This document shows, in pieces, positions 39,507-50,895 of a stretch of 64,000 bases of DNA (positions are counted from its first letter, which is position 1; the number at the start of each line of letters is the position of its first letter). The stretch is taken from assembly GCF_964355755.1 (NCBI RefSeq), contig NC_092671.1:15604501-15668500 (forward strand). The letters run 5' to 3'. Below the pieces are notes generated by a model. It ran no database searches and had not been told where the DNA came from. It saw only the letters and a list, made by a program, of their open reading frames with translations. Position numbers and translations under genes: made by a program. The DNA comes from Antedon mediterranea. Lineage: Eukaryota > Echinodermata > Crinoidea > Comatulida > Antedonidae.

Positions 39507-42500
39507 TTCAAGATCCAACAGTGTAAGGAAAAAACACCAAAACAGGATCGCCATAAAATATACATTTGATTTACATAAAAAAGAACAAGGAACAAACAGA
39601 TTTATATATTATTAAAAATGACATTAAAAGCAGAAGTATTACAACTAAAAATATCGATATAAGGAAACATTTGAACTACACTATTATAAGAATGAGCAAC
39701 CCGACAAAAAATACCGTTTTTACATACATTAACACGAGAAAACTGCACTTTTAAAAGATTATTAATACGAAGTTTACGCACAGGGACACGAAAATGAAAT
39801 TGAGAGACAAATTTACAATCAAACTTTGAATTTAGGCATTTAAAATACCCATGCATATAAGATATTTGGACAAAATTCCACAAGCAGAACCCTACTATAT
39901 TTATCCTAAAATGTGTTAGCTTAGAAAGTGCAATGTACTGCAATTTAGTATGGCAATTAGAGCAAGTTATCATACAGGTCTAGATATGACTCCAATTAAC
40001 CATATGGTATCTGTACTGTATTCAAAATTACCAGCCGTCAGAAATACATAATTTGGTTTTATTTTTAAATACTGTATTTATTAGCAATAAAAATACAATG
40101 CAATGCTTAAAAAACTACAGTTATCAATGTTTATTTGAATATATCCCATCAGAGTGTAAAACTCTTCCCTGATCCAATTCTGAAACTTATTTGGTGGAGA
40201 ATATTCATAAGCTACTGCCAGTGATTTCACGTTAAGTAGCGAAAATAAAAATATGGAAACTGAGGTACATCAGGGGCGTAGGCTCTGGGGGTAAAGGGGG
40301 TGTTAGCAGCCAGCCTAACCATCTGTACATCTTGCCTATATGATCACTATACAATATACAGGTAGAAGAAATTAATCGCTATTATCAAAGAACTTATAAC
40401 ACAAGAATCTCCTGTTCGTCCGAAGCGCGTAACAATTTCGAAAGGCATTGTGGGATAGAATAGAGCTATGGGTGCCGCCATTGTGAGCCATGGAGTAGGG
40501 CGCCCGCATCAAATTAGAAAGTCAAAATCATAGAAGGGATCTGCTAATGCTCTAGGGGGGATAGAGTAATTGACTGAGGAGTAGGGCGCCCGCATCAAAT
40601 TAGAAAGTCAAAATCATAGAGGGGATCTGCTAATGCTCTAGGGGGGATAGAGTAATTGACTGAGGAGTAGGGCGCCCGCATCAAATTAGAAAGTCAAAAT
40701 CATAGAGGGGATCTGCTAATACTCTAGGGGGGGGGGGGGGGTAGAGTAATTGACTTCCTAGTTTGGAGGGGGCGCTGCTCCATGCTGTGAAATGGCGTCG
40801 CCCAGTTTGACCTTTTAACCCTGTACTTCCGATACTGTGTTTTGAATGCAAATTGAAGAACAGGAGATTCTTGTGTTATTATAAGTTCTTTGCTATTATT
40901 AAGACTTATAGAAACTATAGAAAGCAATAAAACTATTTAACTAAATAATTTAATAGAAAAACAACGGTGAAACTTATTGGTTGGAAGTTTATTAGCAATA
41001 CAACAACATTCAATATTATTTACTGATACTGATTGATATTTATTTTCCAAAAGAAAGAAAACAGAAATACATTTAAAACAGGCATGAAAAATAAAATATA
41101 GTATGTATTAGGCCACTACAAAAATGGCAGTACAACTATAAACTTTGTTTAAACAAAATTAAATAATTATTAAACTTACTTGGATGTCTTGAATTCCGGC
41201 TTTAATTCTTTTGAGAGTTTTAAAACTGATTTCAATGTCACAGTCACCGGCATAACTGTGTTGATAAAAACATAAGTTCAATTAAAATTACTTTCACCAG
41301 TGGGTGGTAAGGCCTACCGTACTAATTGTATAAATATTCTTCAATGCTATTTTCAGTTGTTATTAAAACTACATGCTGTCAACTCATTCTTAAAGGTTTA
41401 ATTTCTTGATTACTAACTATAGGACTAATCAACTCTCCCTATACTGGGCTCTCTGAAAACTGAAAGCTCTTCAAGACGTTTTTTTTTCAAAGGTTCCAAC
41501 ATTATTATTTATTTACCAATAAAATCACTTTCAGAATACCAGACTTTTCAGAATACCAGACATAAGCCAGTGTAAGGATGTTATGGTATTGGTAGATTTG
41601 ACTGTATAAAGTATTGTAAATAACTAGATAACTATATCAGGTGTACTACTACTATAGTACTGGGAATAAGTGGCTACAAATAACAAACTTACAACAACTC
41701 CAAATCCATGACAATTTCATCTCTGGCAACTTTGTCTGTGTACACTTTTACTCCTCCAATTCTAGGAGGCTGACAAAAGAAGCACAAAAAATATGATTGA
41801 TTAAACACAAAGAATAAGGAATAAAATGGAAGGAGGAAATGGAAGGAGGAAGAATTGGAAAATGGTTAGGAGGAAAGGGAAAGAAGTATATTAGCCAGTA
41901 CAGGATATAAAAATATGATGTACATTACAATTTTATTAGATATGCATAAAATGCAACTAAATTCTCAGGTTTGAAATCAAATATTTCCTTTTTATACTAG
42001 GCCTACTAATAAATTATATTATTTTATTTTTTTATTTTATTTCATACTCATCCAACAGCGAGTAACCCGCCAATTACAGGATGGATAAACTATTTAATAA
42101 TTTCACAAGACAAACATATACACAAGATGCTCTACATAAACAAAGACTTATTATTAAGTCTTTGGGAGTGGAGTTGTAATTTGTCATGAGAAAAAAACCC
42201 TGACATATGACAGGGCTTGAACCCAGGACCCTTAGATTGGTAGCCAAGCATCATAACCACCAAGCCACAGCTCCACTATAACAAATTATATTACAAACAC
42301 AGGTTTTTCACAATCCACAAATATTGCTATACCCATTATGCATAATGTACATTTTCAACAGGATTTGATGATGACATAAAAATACAAATGTTTATGAGTT
42401 GAATGGAATACTATTTTTAGTTGAAGACTGATTGTCCTATTCTAATGAGATATTAAGTAACTAAACTATATAGAAAATTCTCAAAATGTTACAAAAATTT

Positions 42501-45500
42501 TAGTTTGCATTTAAAATAGAACAATTATATCAAATGTTATTTATAGTAAAACTAATAAATTGAAACATTGAAATTAAAAAATCATACAAAACATACTTAT
42601 TCTTTTAGTACAGTACATACTGCTTTTTTGTGGAAATATATGCTGTTTATGATGACATATGATACTGTACATCCAATAAAAAAGGGCCAATTAAAAAAGG
42701 TTAATTCAAGTCTAGATAATTATAGACAACCTGCAATACCAAGATCCATTAAAGTATAAAGAAAGAAGAAAAAACTTACATATCGCCCTAGCTTGATCTT
42801 CTCAAACCTAAAAGATTTGAGATAAGATGGGAGGGCCTCTTGTACGGATGGTTCGACAGTCTCTTTCAATAAATCTGTTACATAACCTTCGATAAATGGC
42901 CACAGTTGCTTCACAATCTAAGCAAATTTTAGAAGAAGGTAATTTAGATAAATACTTCAATTGGAGCGTATTGGTATAAGACAACCTTTTTGAACATGGA
43001 AATGGAATATGGTGAAGGGGGAGGTGGAGAGAAACGGGTGCGGAGGAAAGATGGCAGAGATATATAGGGGTGGAGGATACAGGCAAAGAGAGAGAAGGGT
43101 GTGGAAGAGGGGAGGGATGCGTGAAGGGTGTGGAGGAGGGGGAGAGCAGTGAGAGAGGGATGTGGAGTAGGGAGGAGTGGTGAAAGAGAGATATGGAGGT
43201 GAGACAGATAAACTATAATCTTTGAACTTTCCTTAATGTATTCCTGCATACAGCCTACAACATCTAAAGACTTAAAACAACATACTGTAGTACAGGATAT
43301 TGTGTCAGTATACTTTGAAATTATAACACACCCACAAAGGTCATGGGGACATCCTGTGCACATTAAATATTATTTACAGCAAATTAAATTCAAATAATGA
43401 TTTGAATATTGATTGCTTTGTTACTTGAAATTTGTGGTGAAATCGGTTAATATGGTTAAAAAAAAAAAAATGTAAAACACTGTATTCAATGTACTGTACA
43501 GTACTTCTTTGTTTTATTATATAATGTAAAGTTGATAATACTTTACTTAGAAACATGTTAAAGGTTCTCAGATTTGGATTTTAATTGGAAGTAAAACTAC
43601 CACTGTATAAAAAAAACGACTGTACCTTGTTTAACCATTCTGCCCTTTCGGTGTCTGGAAAATAAACCTATAAAAAAAACAATAAACATACTGTATTTAT
43701 AAATGAAAACTTGTTTTTCTAATATGGCAACCACTGCAATACAACTTCAGTTTATAAAACACATTTTCTTTTATTTTACAAAATAATCTATGGTTTTCTT
43801 TCTTTTGGGTTGGTTTTTCTCAATTTTGAATTGACTGAATTCTGTAATCAATACAGTACGATACCATAGCAGTTTTTGTACTGTAACTGATGACCTTACA
43901 ATCAACTTACAAAGAAACTAAAATTGACTAAACTGTACAGTTTGGCACATAAATAGTTTTGTTAAACAAATTCTATGACATGTAGGATTATCTTGTGTAG
44001 GTTTTTCTTTCATCCTTTGAATTAGGGATTGGTATTCATTAGGAATGCTGAGTATGTTTAGCAGTGATCAATTCAAAATATCTTGCCTGTGTCGTGTACA
44101 GTTAACATGCTAGGTACAGTTGTAGAAGGTACACTTGTAGTAGGTACGATACAGTTGTAGTAGGTAGAGTTACTGTACTGTACACACTGTGTGCTATATA
44201 CAGGAATAATATGTCTATCACATTATCAGAGTATGTAGGTACTTTGAATTATCATAATAGTCACAGGGAAGCGAGATTGTGATGAAAACCAAATAAATGG
44301 ACCCGAGTATCTTGATAAGCAGGCGGGTTGTATGCTCCTTAAATCAATTTCAAGGAATTATTTATTTATTTACACTGCTGTATCCTAACCAACAGGGCTT
44401 GTTATGACCCACACCAAACCAAAGGATTCACAAAGTGGGCCAGTGCTACGTACGAGTATTAAGTAGGCTGTTTGTAGTGCTGTATTTAATTATTTTCACT
44501 TACATACTGTAACTGTATCCTAACCAAGAGGGCTTGTTATGACCCACACCAATCCAAAGGATTCACAAAGTGGGCCAGTGCTGTATCTTGCGAGTACTGT
44601 ATTCATTAACTAGGCACATGGTACGCTTCATTCAAATCAATTGCACAGGTTTTTTTACAGTTTAGTTACATACCTTATATTCTAACCACCTTCCTCTATG
44701 ACATACTGTAGGGGGTAGTCTCACAATCTACTACAACATCTTAACCTCTGTCTACACTATCAAACTAGTTTCACAAAAAAAGTGTGATGTGCCCAAATAT
44801 GGTAGTAATATGACATCATGTCTATAGGCACATCACATTTTTTGGTTAATAACGTTTGATAGTGTAGAAAGAGCTTTGGGCTTGATATTAGTTAGCTACA
44901 AACCAGGCCTACTGTAAACACTGTAGATACTGTACTGTAACCCTAAATTTGCCATAAAAGTATGTAAACCCTTACACCGAAACTAATCTTCTGTATATTT
45001 CTGAGTTAGACTACTGTATGATGATTTATGCAAACAAAAGTATAGGGATGAGCCTATCAGCATGGTCAACCATGAGTATAATTTTGTTAATAGTTAAAAA
45101 CAACCCACACAACATGCTATGATACTAGTGATGAATATCTCAATTGTACACTTGTTTTTGTTTTTTATTAACCACAAGAATGGTTAAATCTTCAGAAAAT
45201 ATAACTACTAATCCTTGATAGATACAGTACACTATTCAGTTTATATGAATTGTTGTAAACATATCTAAATATAATGAAAGAGATAAATACTGTCAGTAGT
45301 GAAATAGTAAAATCAATAACAAGTTTTTATTTGGCACAATTATTGTGCTGTTGGTTTTACAGATTTACTGTAAAGTGGCACTACACTTTTTTGAAAAGTA
45401 AAACATGGTGTGGGTAGATACTACATTGTATATTGTACTTTTTCTATTTATGCGATTTGCACAATTTGAAACCTCACAAGGATCCTCTTGCACGAACATT

Positions 45501-46452
45501 TTCAATCCAAGTACCGTATTTTGATTTAAATTTAGAAAATTTCAAACAGTGCAAGGTATTTTCAGTATTTGATAAATCAATCAAAGCTTGTAATCTGTTA
45601 CGCATAATAAATATAAAAAATGACATTTTATAACACAAGAAATAAAACATTTTATGTTTCAATCCGAGAGACGAGAAAGCGTGATTGGCTTGAGTGCATA
45701 ATAGATTACGACAGGGATTTTCCTTTATAATGCCTTGTTACAGTGTTAACTTGTGTTAAAATAGCACAAGTTACATGCAATTTGAAATTGCACCAAAAAA
45801 TCCTCCTGCAATTTGAAATTGCGCAATAATTTTTATTATTATATGATGTTCATAAATCTGTGAAAATAAATACGATTATAATCGATGATACTGACACATA
45901 CACAGTTTAACGAAATCTAGACCTAGCATTCATGATTCCTTTTATGCTGGCATAAAAAGTTGTAATTGCATCCACTGGAGGAAAATAGGCATCTGCTGAA
46001 CTAACTACAGCAGAGTAGATTACTGGCCTAGCCTAGCTAGTAGTAGTAGTACACTATAGTAAGTAGTAGTAGGCCATTTCTTTACACTAAATTAAAATAA
46101 AGATTTGATTTACCCATGACGGCAATTCTTGAACAGCAGCTTCTATTACTTGTCTTTCACTTGTTACTGCTTGTCTGGCAACTAAAAGTTTGACTTCTTT
46201 TCTTTTAGTTGCTTTTTCACGAAGCAACAGTACAATCACTATCATGAATACCCAGCTACTACTGAAGCCACAGTATCCCATAAACCAAATCGAAAAAAGC
46301 ATGAAAAATACACCGACATACTTCTTCAGAATTGGTAAGAGGTCATCTACAGCATGCGACGTTGTCTCTTTTATATCTGGTGTTGTCTCATCGTCTAAAT
46401 TCGAATTTAAATCATCCGAATCTGCAGCTCCACTTGAGGTTGAAGCCTCCAT
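21180..46452 (-). CDS. ESYT2: Extended synaptotagmin (E-Syt2/3-like)
   Basis: Endoplasmic reticulum-plasma membrane tether that moves lipids through its SMP domain and binds membranes through C2 domains. Exons in transcript order: 46114-46452, 43626-43667, 42780-42917, 41693-41769, 41180-41255, 38529-38618, 37166-37221, 36415-36535, 35359-35458, 34824-34894, 33557-33639 or 33218-33303, 31905-31953, 30640-30729, 29854-29949, 29642-29716, 29158-29244, 28851-29000, 28046-28105, 27304-27497, 26341-26508, 22462-22557, 22234-22362, 21971-22073, 21809-21858, 21180-21237. All phases agree, giving about 865 residues, close to vertebrate E-Syt2. Order: acidic N-terminus, membrane hairpin (about 43-78), FPDTERAEWLNK and SMP domain (exons 2-8), C2A, C2B, an acidic linker (exon 27304-27497), C2C. 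The donor of exon 26341-26508 is the least certain border, though its phase fits. The 3' UTR faces the Toll-like receptor gene. Confidence 0.93.
21420..21555. mobile_element. MITE, AGCTCTGTCTACACT family, copy 3
   Basis: Left end AGCTCTGTCTACATATCAAA with interior CCATATATGGACAC and CACTACCATATTTGGG; the right end is eroded after CAAACTAGTTTGATA. Lies between the last two coding exons of the synaptotagmin gene. Confidence 0.75.
24061..24351 (-). mobile_element. tRNA-derived SINE, diverged copy
   Basis: Shares with 2421-2701 the words TTCTACCACCAGAACTA, TGCCGATATTATGGCTG and CTGTCTTAACCGTTCAGTGA (complement of the A-box region). Stem bases have decayed. Confidence 0.55.
25337..25679. mobile_element. 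343-bp MITE with TA target site
   Basis: TAGAGTATCACGGTGCTGAC at the left pairs with the complement of the right end, TAGAGTATCGCGGTGTGATG. TA lies at both outer borders, as in Tc1/mariner-type insertions. No transposase. Confidence 0.8.
28162..28311. mobile_element. MITE, AGCTCTGTCTACACT family, copy 4
   Basis: Left end AAGCTCTGTCTACACTATCA, interior CCATATATGGACAC and two CACTACCATATTTG words; the right end is shortened to CTAACTAGTAAAAGCTT. Confidence 0.8.
30283..30447. mobile_element. 165-bp MITE with ~30-bp terminal inverted repeats
   Basis: TAAGGCCAATTTACACAGAC at the left pairs with GTCTGTGTAAATTGGCCTTT at the right. Located in a synaptotagmin intron between exons 30640-30729 and 29854-29949. 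Confidence 0.85.
30839..31063. repeat. Long palindrome made by two head-to-head SINE copies
   Basis: Arms 30839-30948 and 30957-31063 are nearly perfect reverse complements (for example CACAGATTTCCTCATCTTTA against TAAAGATGAGGAAATCTGTG). The TATATA centre is the shared 3' tail of two SINE copies in opposite orientation. Confidence 0.9.
31072..31142 (-). mobile_element. tRNA-like head of a SINE
   Basis: On the minus strand: acceptor GCCCCAG with TTGGGGC, D arm TGGTCTAATGGTTAGGACA, anticodon stem CTGC/GCAG with loop ATATCAA, B-box GAGTTCGAGTCTC. The fold is good, but it runs straight into the repeat arm at 31063, so it is the head of a SINE. A partial second copy is at 31385-31533. I cannot exclude that this copy is a functional tRNA. 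Confidence 0.7.
31385..31533 (-). mobile_element. Second minus-strand copy of the same SINE
   Basis: Repeats AAACAAATCAGGCAAAGAAC, the CCGCCCGG word and the GTCGCCCCAACCGAGACTCG head; cut off inside the tRNA-like part by a TATA run. Confidence 0.8.
33218..33303 (-). CDS. ESYT2: E-Syt alternative C2A exon, form b
   Basis: 86 bp, encoding AVVDVIDGQFLNLDL then FDYDTHSSDDPLG, the same strand and loop as form a with one more residue. Acceptor TTTCAG and donor GTGAGT are strong, and the end phase equals that of form a, so either can join exon 31905-31953 in frame. Joining a to b gives AAG CAG TAG, an immediate stop. Confidence 0.85.
33557..33639 (-). CDS. ESYT2: E-Syt alternative C2A exon, form a
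   Basis: 83 bp, encoding VVVFEKLGQTVEIDL then FDKDADKDDPMG, the strand and calcium-binding loop 3 of C2A. Borders are CTCTAG before and GTGAGT after. It is the form closest to vertebrate E-Syt C2A. It leaves two bases (AA) to be completed by the next exon. Confidence 0.9.
33860..33960. repeat. 18-bp minisatellite
   Basis: About five copies of CCTAAATAGGTGTGTCCC with small changes, inside a synaptotagmin intron. Confidence 0.75.
34224..34400 (+). mobile_element. tRNA-derived SINE, GTGGAGCTGTAGCTTGG family
   Basis: The head GTGGAGCTGTAGCTTGGTGG and TGTAAATCCACTCC form a tRNA-like acceptor. The tail TTTATCCATTCTGTAACTAG followed by CTGTTGGATGAGTATGAAA is shared with the copies at 42001 and 61724. 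Confidence 0.75.
36170..36412. repeat. 70-bp tandem repeat, about 3.5 copies
   Basis: The word ACCACATTAGTATATTAATA recurs at about 36170, 36240, 36309 and 36379. The array ends directly at the donor side of exon 36415-36535. Confidence 0.9.
37340..38515. repeat. 77-bp minisatellite, about 15 copies
   Basis: The unit contains GAGCATTAATGCACAATGGG and ACTAAATGGGTAAAAAAGAT; units alternate between GATGTCGG and GATGTTGG variants. It fills the intron between exons 38529-38618 and 37166-37221, ending about 14 bp from exon 38529. Confidence 0.95.
39470..39980 (-). mobile_element. 5'-truncated LINE remnant
   Basis: On the minus strand an open frame of about 120 codons ends with a pattern typical of the end of non-LTR ORF2 (FCRVAHSYNSVV, then PYIDIFS), followed by a 3' UTR and an AATA repeat tail (39470-39510). 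Not a host gene. Confidence 0.65.
40386..40891. mobile_element. hAT-like MITE with internal 86-bp triplication
   Basis: Inverted ends AAAGAACTTATAACACAAGA and, in reverse, AAAGAACTTATAATAACACA are flanked by the 8-bp direct repeat GCTATTAT (40378-40385, 40892-40899). The interior holds three tandem 86-bp units starting at 40492, 40578 and 40664 and a run of 15 G at 40727-40741. An 8-bp duplication is typical of hAT transposons. Confidence 0.85.
42001..42277 (-). mobile_element. tRNA-derived SINE, GTGGAGCTGT family, full-length
   Basis: On the minus strand: AGTGGAGCTGTGGCTTGGTG head, B-box GGGTTCAAGCCC, and the tail GTTTATCCATCCTGTAATTG with GCTGTTGGATGAGTATGAAA and an ATTTT-rich end. The most complete copy in the window. 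Confidence 0.85.
43010..43205 (+). repeat. Polypurine tract
   Basis: About 195 bp almost free of C on the plus strand, made of diverged GGGTGTGGAGGAGGG-type units. It lies in the intron between exons 43626-43667 and 42780-42917. Confidence 0.85.
44376..44605. repeat. Direct repeat of ~90 bp, two copies
   Basis: GGCTTGTTATGACCCACACC and GGATTCACAAAGTGGGCCAG occur in both copies, about 137 bp apart. Confidence 0.85.
44742..44877. mobile_element. MITE, AGCTCTGTCTACACT family, copy 5
   Basis: CTCTGTCTACACTATCAAAC at the left pairs with GTTTGATAGTGTAGAAAGAG at the right, in the first synaptotagmin intron. Confidence 0.85.
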
Positions 46453-48768
46453 GTTTCTTGGTTTAGTTAGTTGTTTTGTTATGAGGAATGCATTGGATGC
46501 AGTGAAGCGAGTAAAATAACCTTAATCAACGATATCCAGGTCAACCTTTTTTATGAGGGCGCTATAATAATAATATTAACAGAGCCATATAACTCTTTAT
46601 AATATGGCTCTGAATATATATATTTGAACATACACTTTTGTAACAGTGGCACATATTATCAGGTAGATTACATCTCCCTGATATTATGAAGGTGCGTTCT
46701 ACATCAAAATTTACTAAAACCACATTACAATGCTAACTATAATAATAATAACAATGTAATAATACAAAAAATCAAACAGTAGGCTACCCTGATATTTTAC
46801 AAACCCCTTCACCACCTCAAATCTAGCCTCAACAAATCCGCATTTTTCTTGAATCAATATAACCTTTAATAACATATAAATTTAAATTAATACAAATAAA
46901 ATACAGTAATGATCAAATTTTTACACAACAACACATCAAGTTTTAATTTAAGAGATCAGATCTTTTTTTCCAACATTTTTTCACGAGGCTCTTAGTATAT
47001 AATTTATCCGTCAATTTTGCCAACTGCAATTTTTTCTTTGCTTCCAACTTTTCGAAATCTTGAAAAACTGTTTTAAAGCCATTGGAAAAAAGTTGTTTTT
47101 TAAATTCTGCAAATTCATCTTTTCTGATGCTATCAAGTGCAGCAAGTTAACAGAAAGTGAATTATATCTTCATTATTCTTTAAATTACATAAATCAATAA
47201 ATAATTTTAGCCGAGCCATAATTATTATGGCTCTGAATTTTCGAATACCAAAATACCGATATATAAGAATGACACTTCAGTTGGCAGAAAAATACACCAA
47301 ACCGTTACGTTCGCTACATGATACAATGAGACGTGTACGCATGACCAATAAATTGCGTTGATGACGTTGATGACGACTAACCACTTCGATAAACAAAACT
47401 AAAACAAATTTAAGCAACAACTATAATCGATTCACAACTGTGAGATTATTAGAAAAGGAATCAAGAAACATAGACAATTATTTGACAATCTGTAATGATG
47501 ATGACACTATATAAATAATAATAAATACGTTGAGTGAATAAAGTTTTCACTGTGTGTCACTTGCTCTTTCTGACAAATCATACAATATATTTCCAAATGT
47601 TGTCCTTAACTCCCACTGATTGATAGTGTACTTATAGTTTCGTTTAGTTATTCATGTTTTCTTCTTTTTCTCAATATTTTCTGTTCTGGTTTGTTTTTTT
47701 ATTCAAAGGTGAATGATCAATAAATAAACACAATTATGATAAACGTCTTCACATAAAACTTTAAAAATCAATCATTTAGATGCCGAGTTCCTATAACGTA
47801 TTACAAAAAATAGATAGAAAAGCAGGTCTATAACAATGTGAACTACATTAAATACATTATACTACTAAATGACAAACGGACAAGAAATCCTATCGTAATT
47901 GAAAACAAAAAAACAAAACACGTTAAACAAAACATGAGCAATTATAAGCATGCATGTATGGAGTTGAACCTCTCACTCTGATCATTATGAAAATAAACTG
48001 GGACTAATTATAAAATCAAAAATCAATGTATCAGATACTATCTATTTTCATTAAAAAACTGATCCTTGATAAATTCCAATATCATAGTATAAAACAAAGT
48101 ACGATATCGTTCAACGAGTAAAGTCTGAATTATAATATTATTTGTGTAACTAAACCATCTGTTGTTATAACATGTTCTGAATGACCTACGTCAATCGTTT
48201 CTTTATCATCCCGATATGTGTTTGATAACACACATGCGATTTTGTGATGTCACAGGATATAATTAGTAGCCCGCCTATAATTATCACCAGACTGTATCCA
48301 TTAAAATTGTGAGATATTGGACAAAAGTTAATTAACACATAAACTAAACACTTTATTATCTCATTATAGGTGAGATAAGATTATGAATATATTATATAAA
48401 CACACAATACTCAGACTAAACATAATTTTAGTTTGAAGGAGAGAAACAACTATACGTTGAGTGAATAAACTGAACGGCCTGGAATTCCAATCCAATCGCA
48501 AGCATTCATTTCGTAGAAAGAGCATCTACAATAGGTTATCTAAAACCTGAAACAGAAACTTAGAAGTTAGTTTCTTGTAAACCATCTTTCGAAATTACTG
48601 AACCCGGCTTTCAATTCATACACGGAAACAGCGGTCACAACAACAGAGACCATCCTGACGGAAAGCAATAAGACCTACTCCAAATTCAGTAAACCATTGT
48701 TGAAATATTATTGTTATAATAATCATTTCCTTCTTTATCAGCGTAAACTCAGCAGAATCAGATTTAAA
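46453..48768. promoter_or_regulatory. Divergent spacer between synaptotagmin and DNase genes
   Basis: Should contain both promoters, but none could be placed. Two similar short palindromes (around AGAGCCATA...TATGGCTCT) lie at 46584 and 47215 and may be the ends of an element. An open minus frame of about 67 codons at 46943-47146 has no start codon and I do not recognise it. Confidence 0.4.
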
Positions 48769-50755
48769 ATGTACATTTTTCAGTGTATAACTGTTCTGGT
48801 CATCTTGGTAACACAATGCTTCGGACTGGTGAAATTCTCAGCTTTCAACATACAGACTTTTGGACAAAGCAAAATGGGGAAACCTGAAGTCGTTGACAAA
48901 CTTGTAAAAGTAGGTACATTTTTGGAACCAAAAATCAACTCTACAATCACAATCTAGCTAGATTTTAGAAAATGTGGGAGTCAACATCACTTATGTTGAC
49001 ATAAATTAGAAATTACATTTTTAAATGTAGTCATAAAATAATTTTAAAATCATTAAATTAATTCTTTTGCTCCGATTTACTTAATTTAACATTTGATTAC
49101 AAGTTTGAGTTTGGCAGTGCTTGACATTTTAGTTTACCAGATAAGCTAGTTGACGTGATGTTGACGCAGATTTGTTTTCTTATTTTTATAGATTATTATG
49201 AGGTACGATCTTGTCCTAATTCAAGAGATTCGAGACAGCAGTGGTACTAGCATTGTACAGCTGTTAAATGATGTGAATGCGTAAGTAAAACAATATTTAT
49301 AAATAGCCAAAATTAAGGAAATGAAGTAAGATAACTTATGGGTATAAATATATAATTTCTTTCATTTTTTCCCCACCAGCGAATCTTCGTCCGATCCATA
49401 CGAGGTAGCCATTGGGTCAAGAGTTGGACGTTCATCGTACAAAGAACAATACGCATTCTTCTACAAGTAAACCATTATTATTTATTTGGTCACTAAATAA
49501 ATAAAGATAATTTTTAATAAAAATAAAAAGCACTATGTTAAACTTCAATACTTGATTGGAGTGATATCTGCATGCCTGTCCAATTTTTCCAGTTTTTAGG
49601 CCTGTAACCTAATCATTTTGAATGAATATTTAATTAAATAAAATATTTTGGCCTAGGCCTATATGAAGTAAACTAAACGTGATTTGCAATGTTCTAGGAG
49701 GAGCAAGCTAACTGTAAGCGATACATACGAATACGAGGACGGAATCGAAGGTTACGATCCTCCCATTGACGAGTTCATTCGTGAGCCGTTTGTGGTGAGA
49801 TTTAGTTCACCATCGACCCAAGTTAACGACTTTGCTATTATTCCTATCCATACTACTCCTGATGCGGCAGAAACCGAGATAGATAGTTTAACAGATGTTT
49901 ACGATGACGTGGTATGTAAATGGGGTCTAGAGGTAAGGAATTAACTAAGACAACTAACATAATTAAATTCTATAATCAGTATACGAGTATAATATTATAG
50001 GCATAGTATTCTAATATAGACCTACTATTATCTTAGGATGTCATAATCGCAGGAGATTTTAACGCTGATTGTTCTTACGTCACAAAATCTGAATGGCCTT
50101 TCATTCGTCTGCGTACTCAAACAAGATTTGATTGGCTGATTTCAGATGACGAAGATACAACTGTATCGACCACAGACTGCGCATATGACAGGTAAACACC
50201 ATGGTTTCAAAAAGTTTACTCACAACCATCATGAATCCACAACGATGACCACCACTGCCCGGAACGATGACTACTATGAATGTCCAGGACGATGACCACT
50301 ACTATGATGACGTCTCTTGTGTATTCAAGAAGAGACTTTGTTGAGAACAAGCATTTATGTTCAGTTCAGTAATTGATTCAAATTAGAACAATCGAGAAAT
50401 TATTATAGCATTTTAGAGCGTTTGCACAGTATGGAAACAGTAACCACACCGTTACTTACGGTTTAACCATTCTCCATTGTAGATTTGTTATCGCTGGTTC
50501 AAATCTGAAATCTAGCTATCAAACAGGATCTGCCGGAATTTTTGATTTTGAAAATGCTTATGGACTCACTTATGCCGAGGTACGGTAATCGAGTAGAACC
50601 AATAGATACGTGTATTTTGGAAAGTTTATGTAATATGTTTTTATGTGTCTAACCTTTTCACTAGAATTTAAATTGAATTAACAATATTACAATAATCTCG
50701 ATTTCAGGCAAAAGACGTGAGTGACCACTACCCGATTGAAATGGTATTAAAGTAG
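48769..50755 (+). CDS. DNASE1: Deoxyribonuclease I family, secreted
   Basis: Endonuclease that cuts double-stranded DNA and needs divalent cations. Seven exons: 48769-48909, 49192-49280, 49380-49466, 49698-49932, 50037-50191, 50483-50579, 50708-50755, giving 283 residues, the usual length for DNase I. A signal peptide follows the ATG (MYIFQCITVLVILVTQCFG). The fold markers are in order: FNIQTFG, the metal-binding glutamate in LIQEIRDS, the catalytic histidine in IPIHTTPD, GDFNADCSYV with the catalytic-side aspartate, CAYDR, and SDHYPIEM with the second catalytic histidine. All active-site residues are present, so the enzyme should be active. A likely role is extracellular or digestive DNA breakdown. 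AATAAA at 50901 is the probable poly(A) signal. Part of the 3' flank is duplicated downstream. Confidence 0.95.
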
Positions 50756-50895
50756 ATTGATATGGAATGGGGTTTATGGAACCTGAGACTATACAATAGT
50801 TATCTCAGATGGAACAACAGTGGACTTTCACCAAGTCGTAAACTCCTTGGCTTACATAATATGAATATGTAAACATCAAATCTGCATTAAATTTA

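Noticed and set aside
39602-39973. 123-codon minus-strand frame as a host gene
   Set aside because: The tail AATA repeat, position in an intron and ORF2-like ending indicate a truncated LINE.
42808-43363. Open minus-strand frames of 92 and 139 codons rich in Leu, Pro and Ser
   Set aside because: Made by the polypurine tract read on the other strand; one overlaps a real synaptotagmin exon in the wrong frame.
46943-47146. Open minus frame of about 67 codons, Lys-rich
   Set aside because: No start codon, no recognisable family and no clear splice partners; may be a mobile-element remnant.
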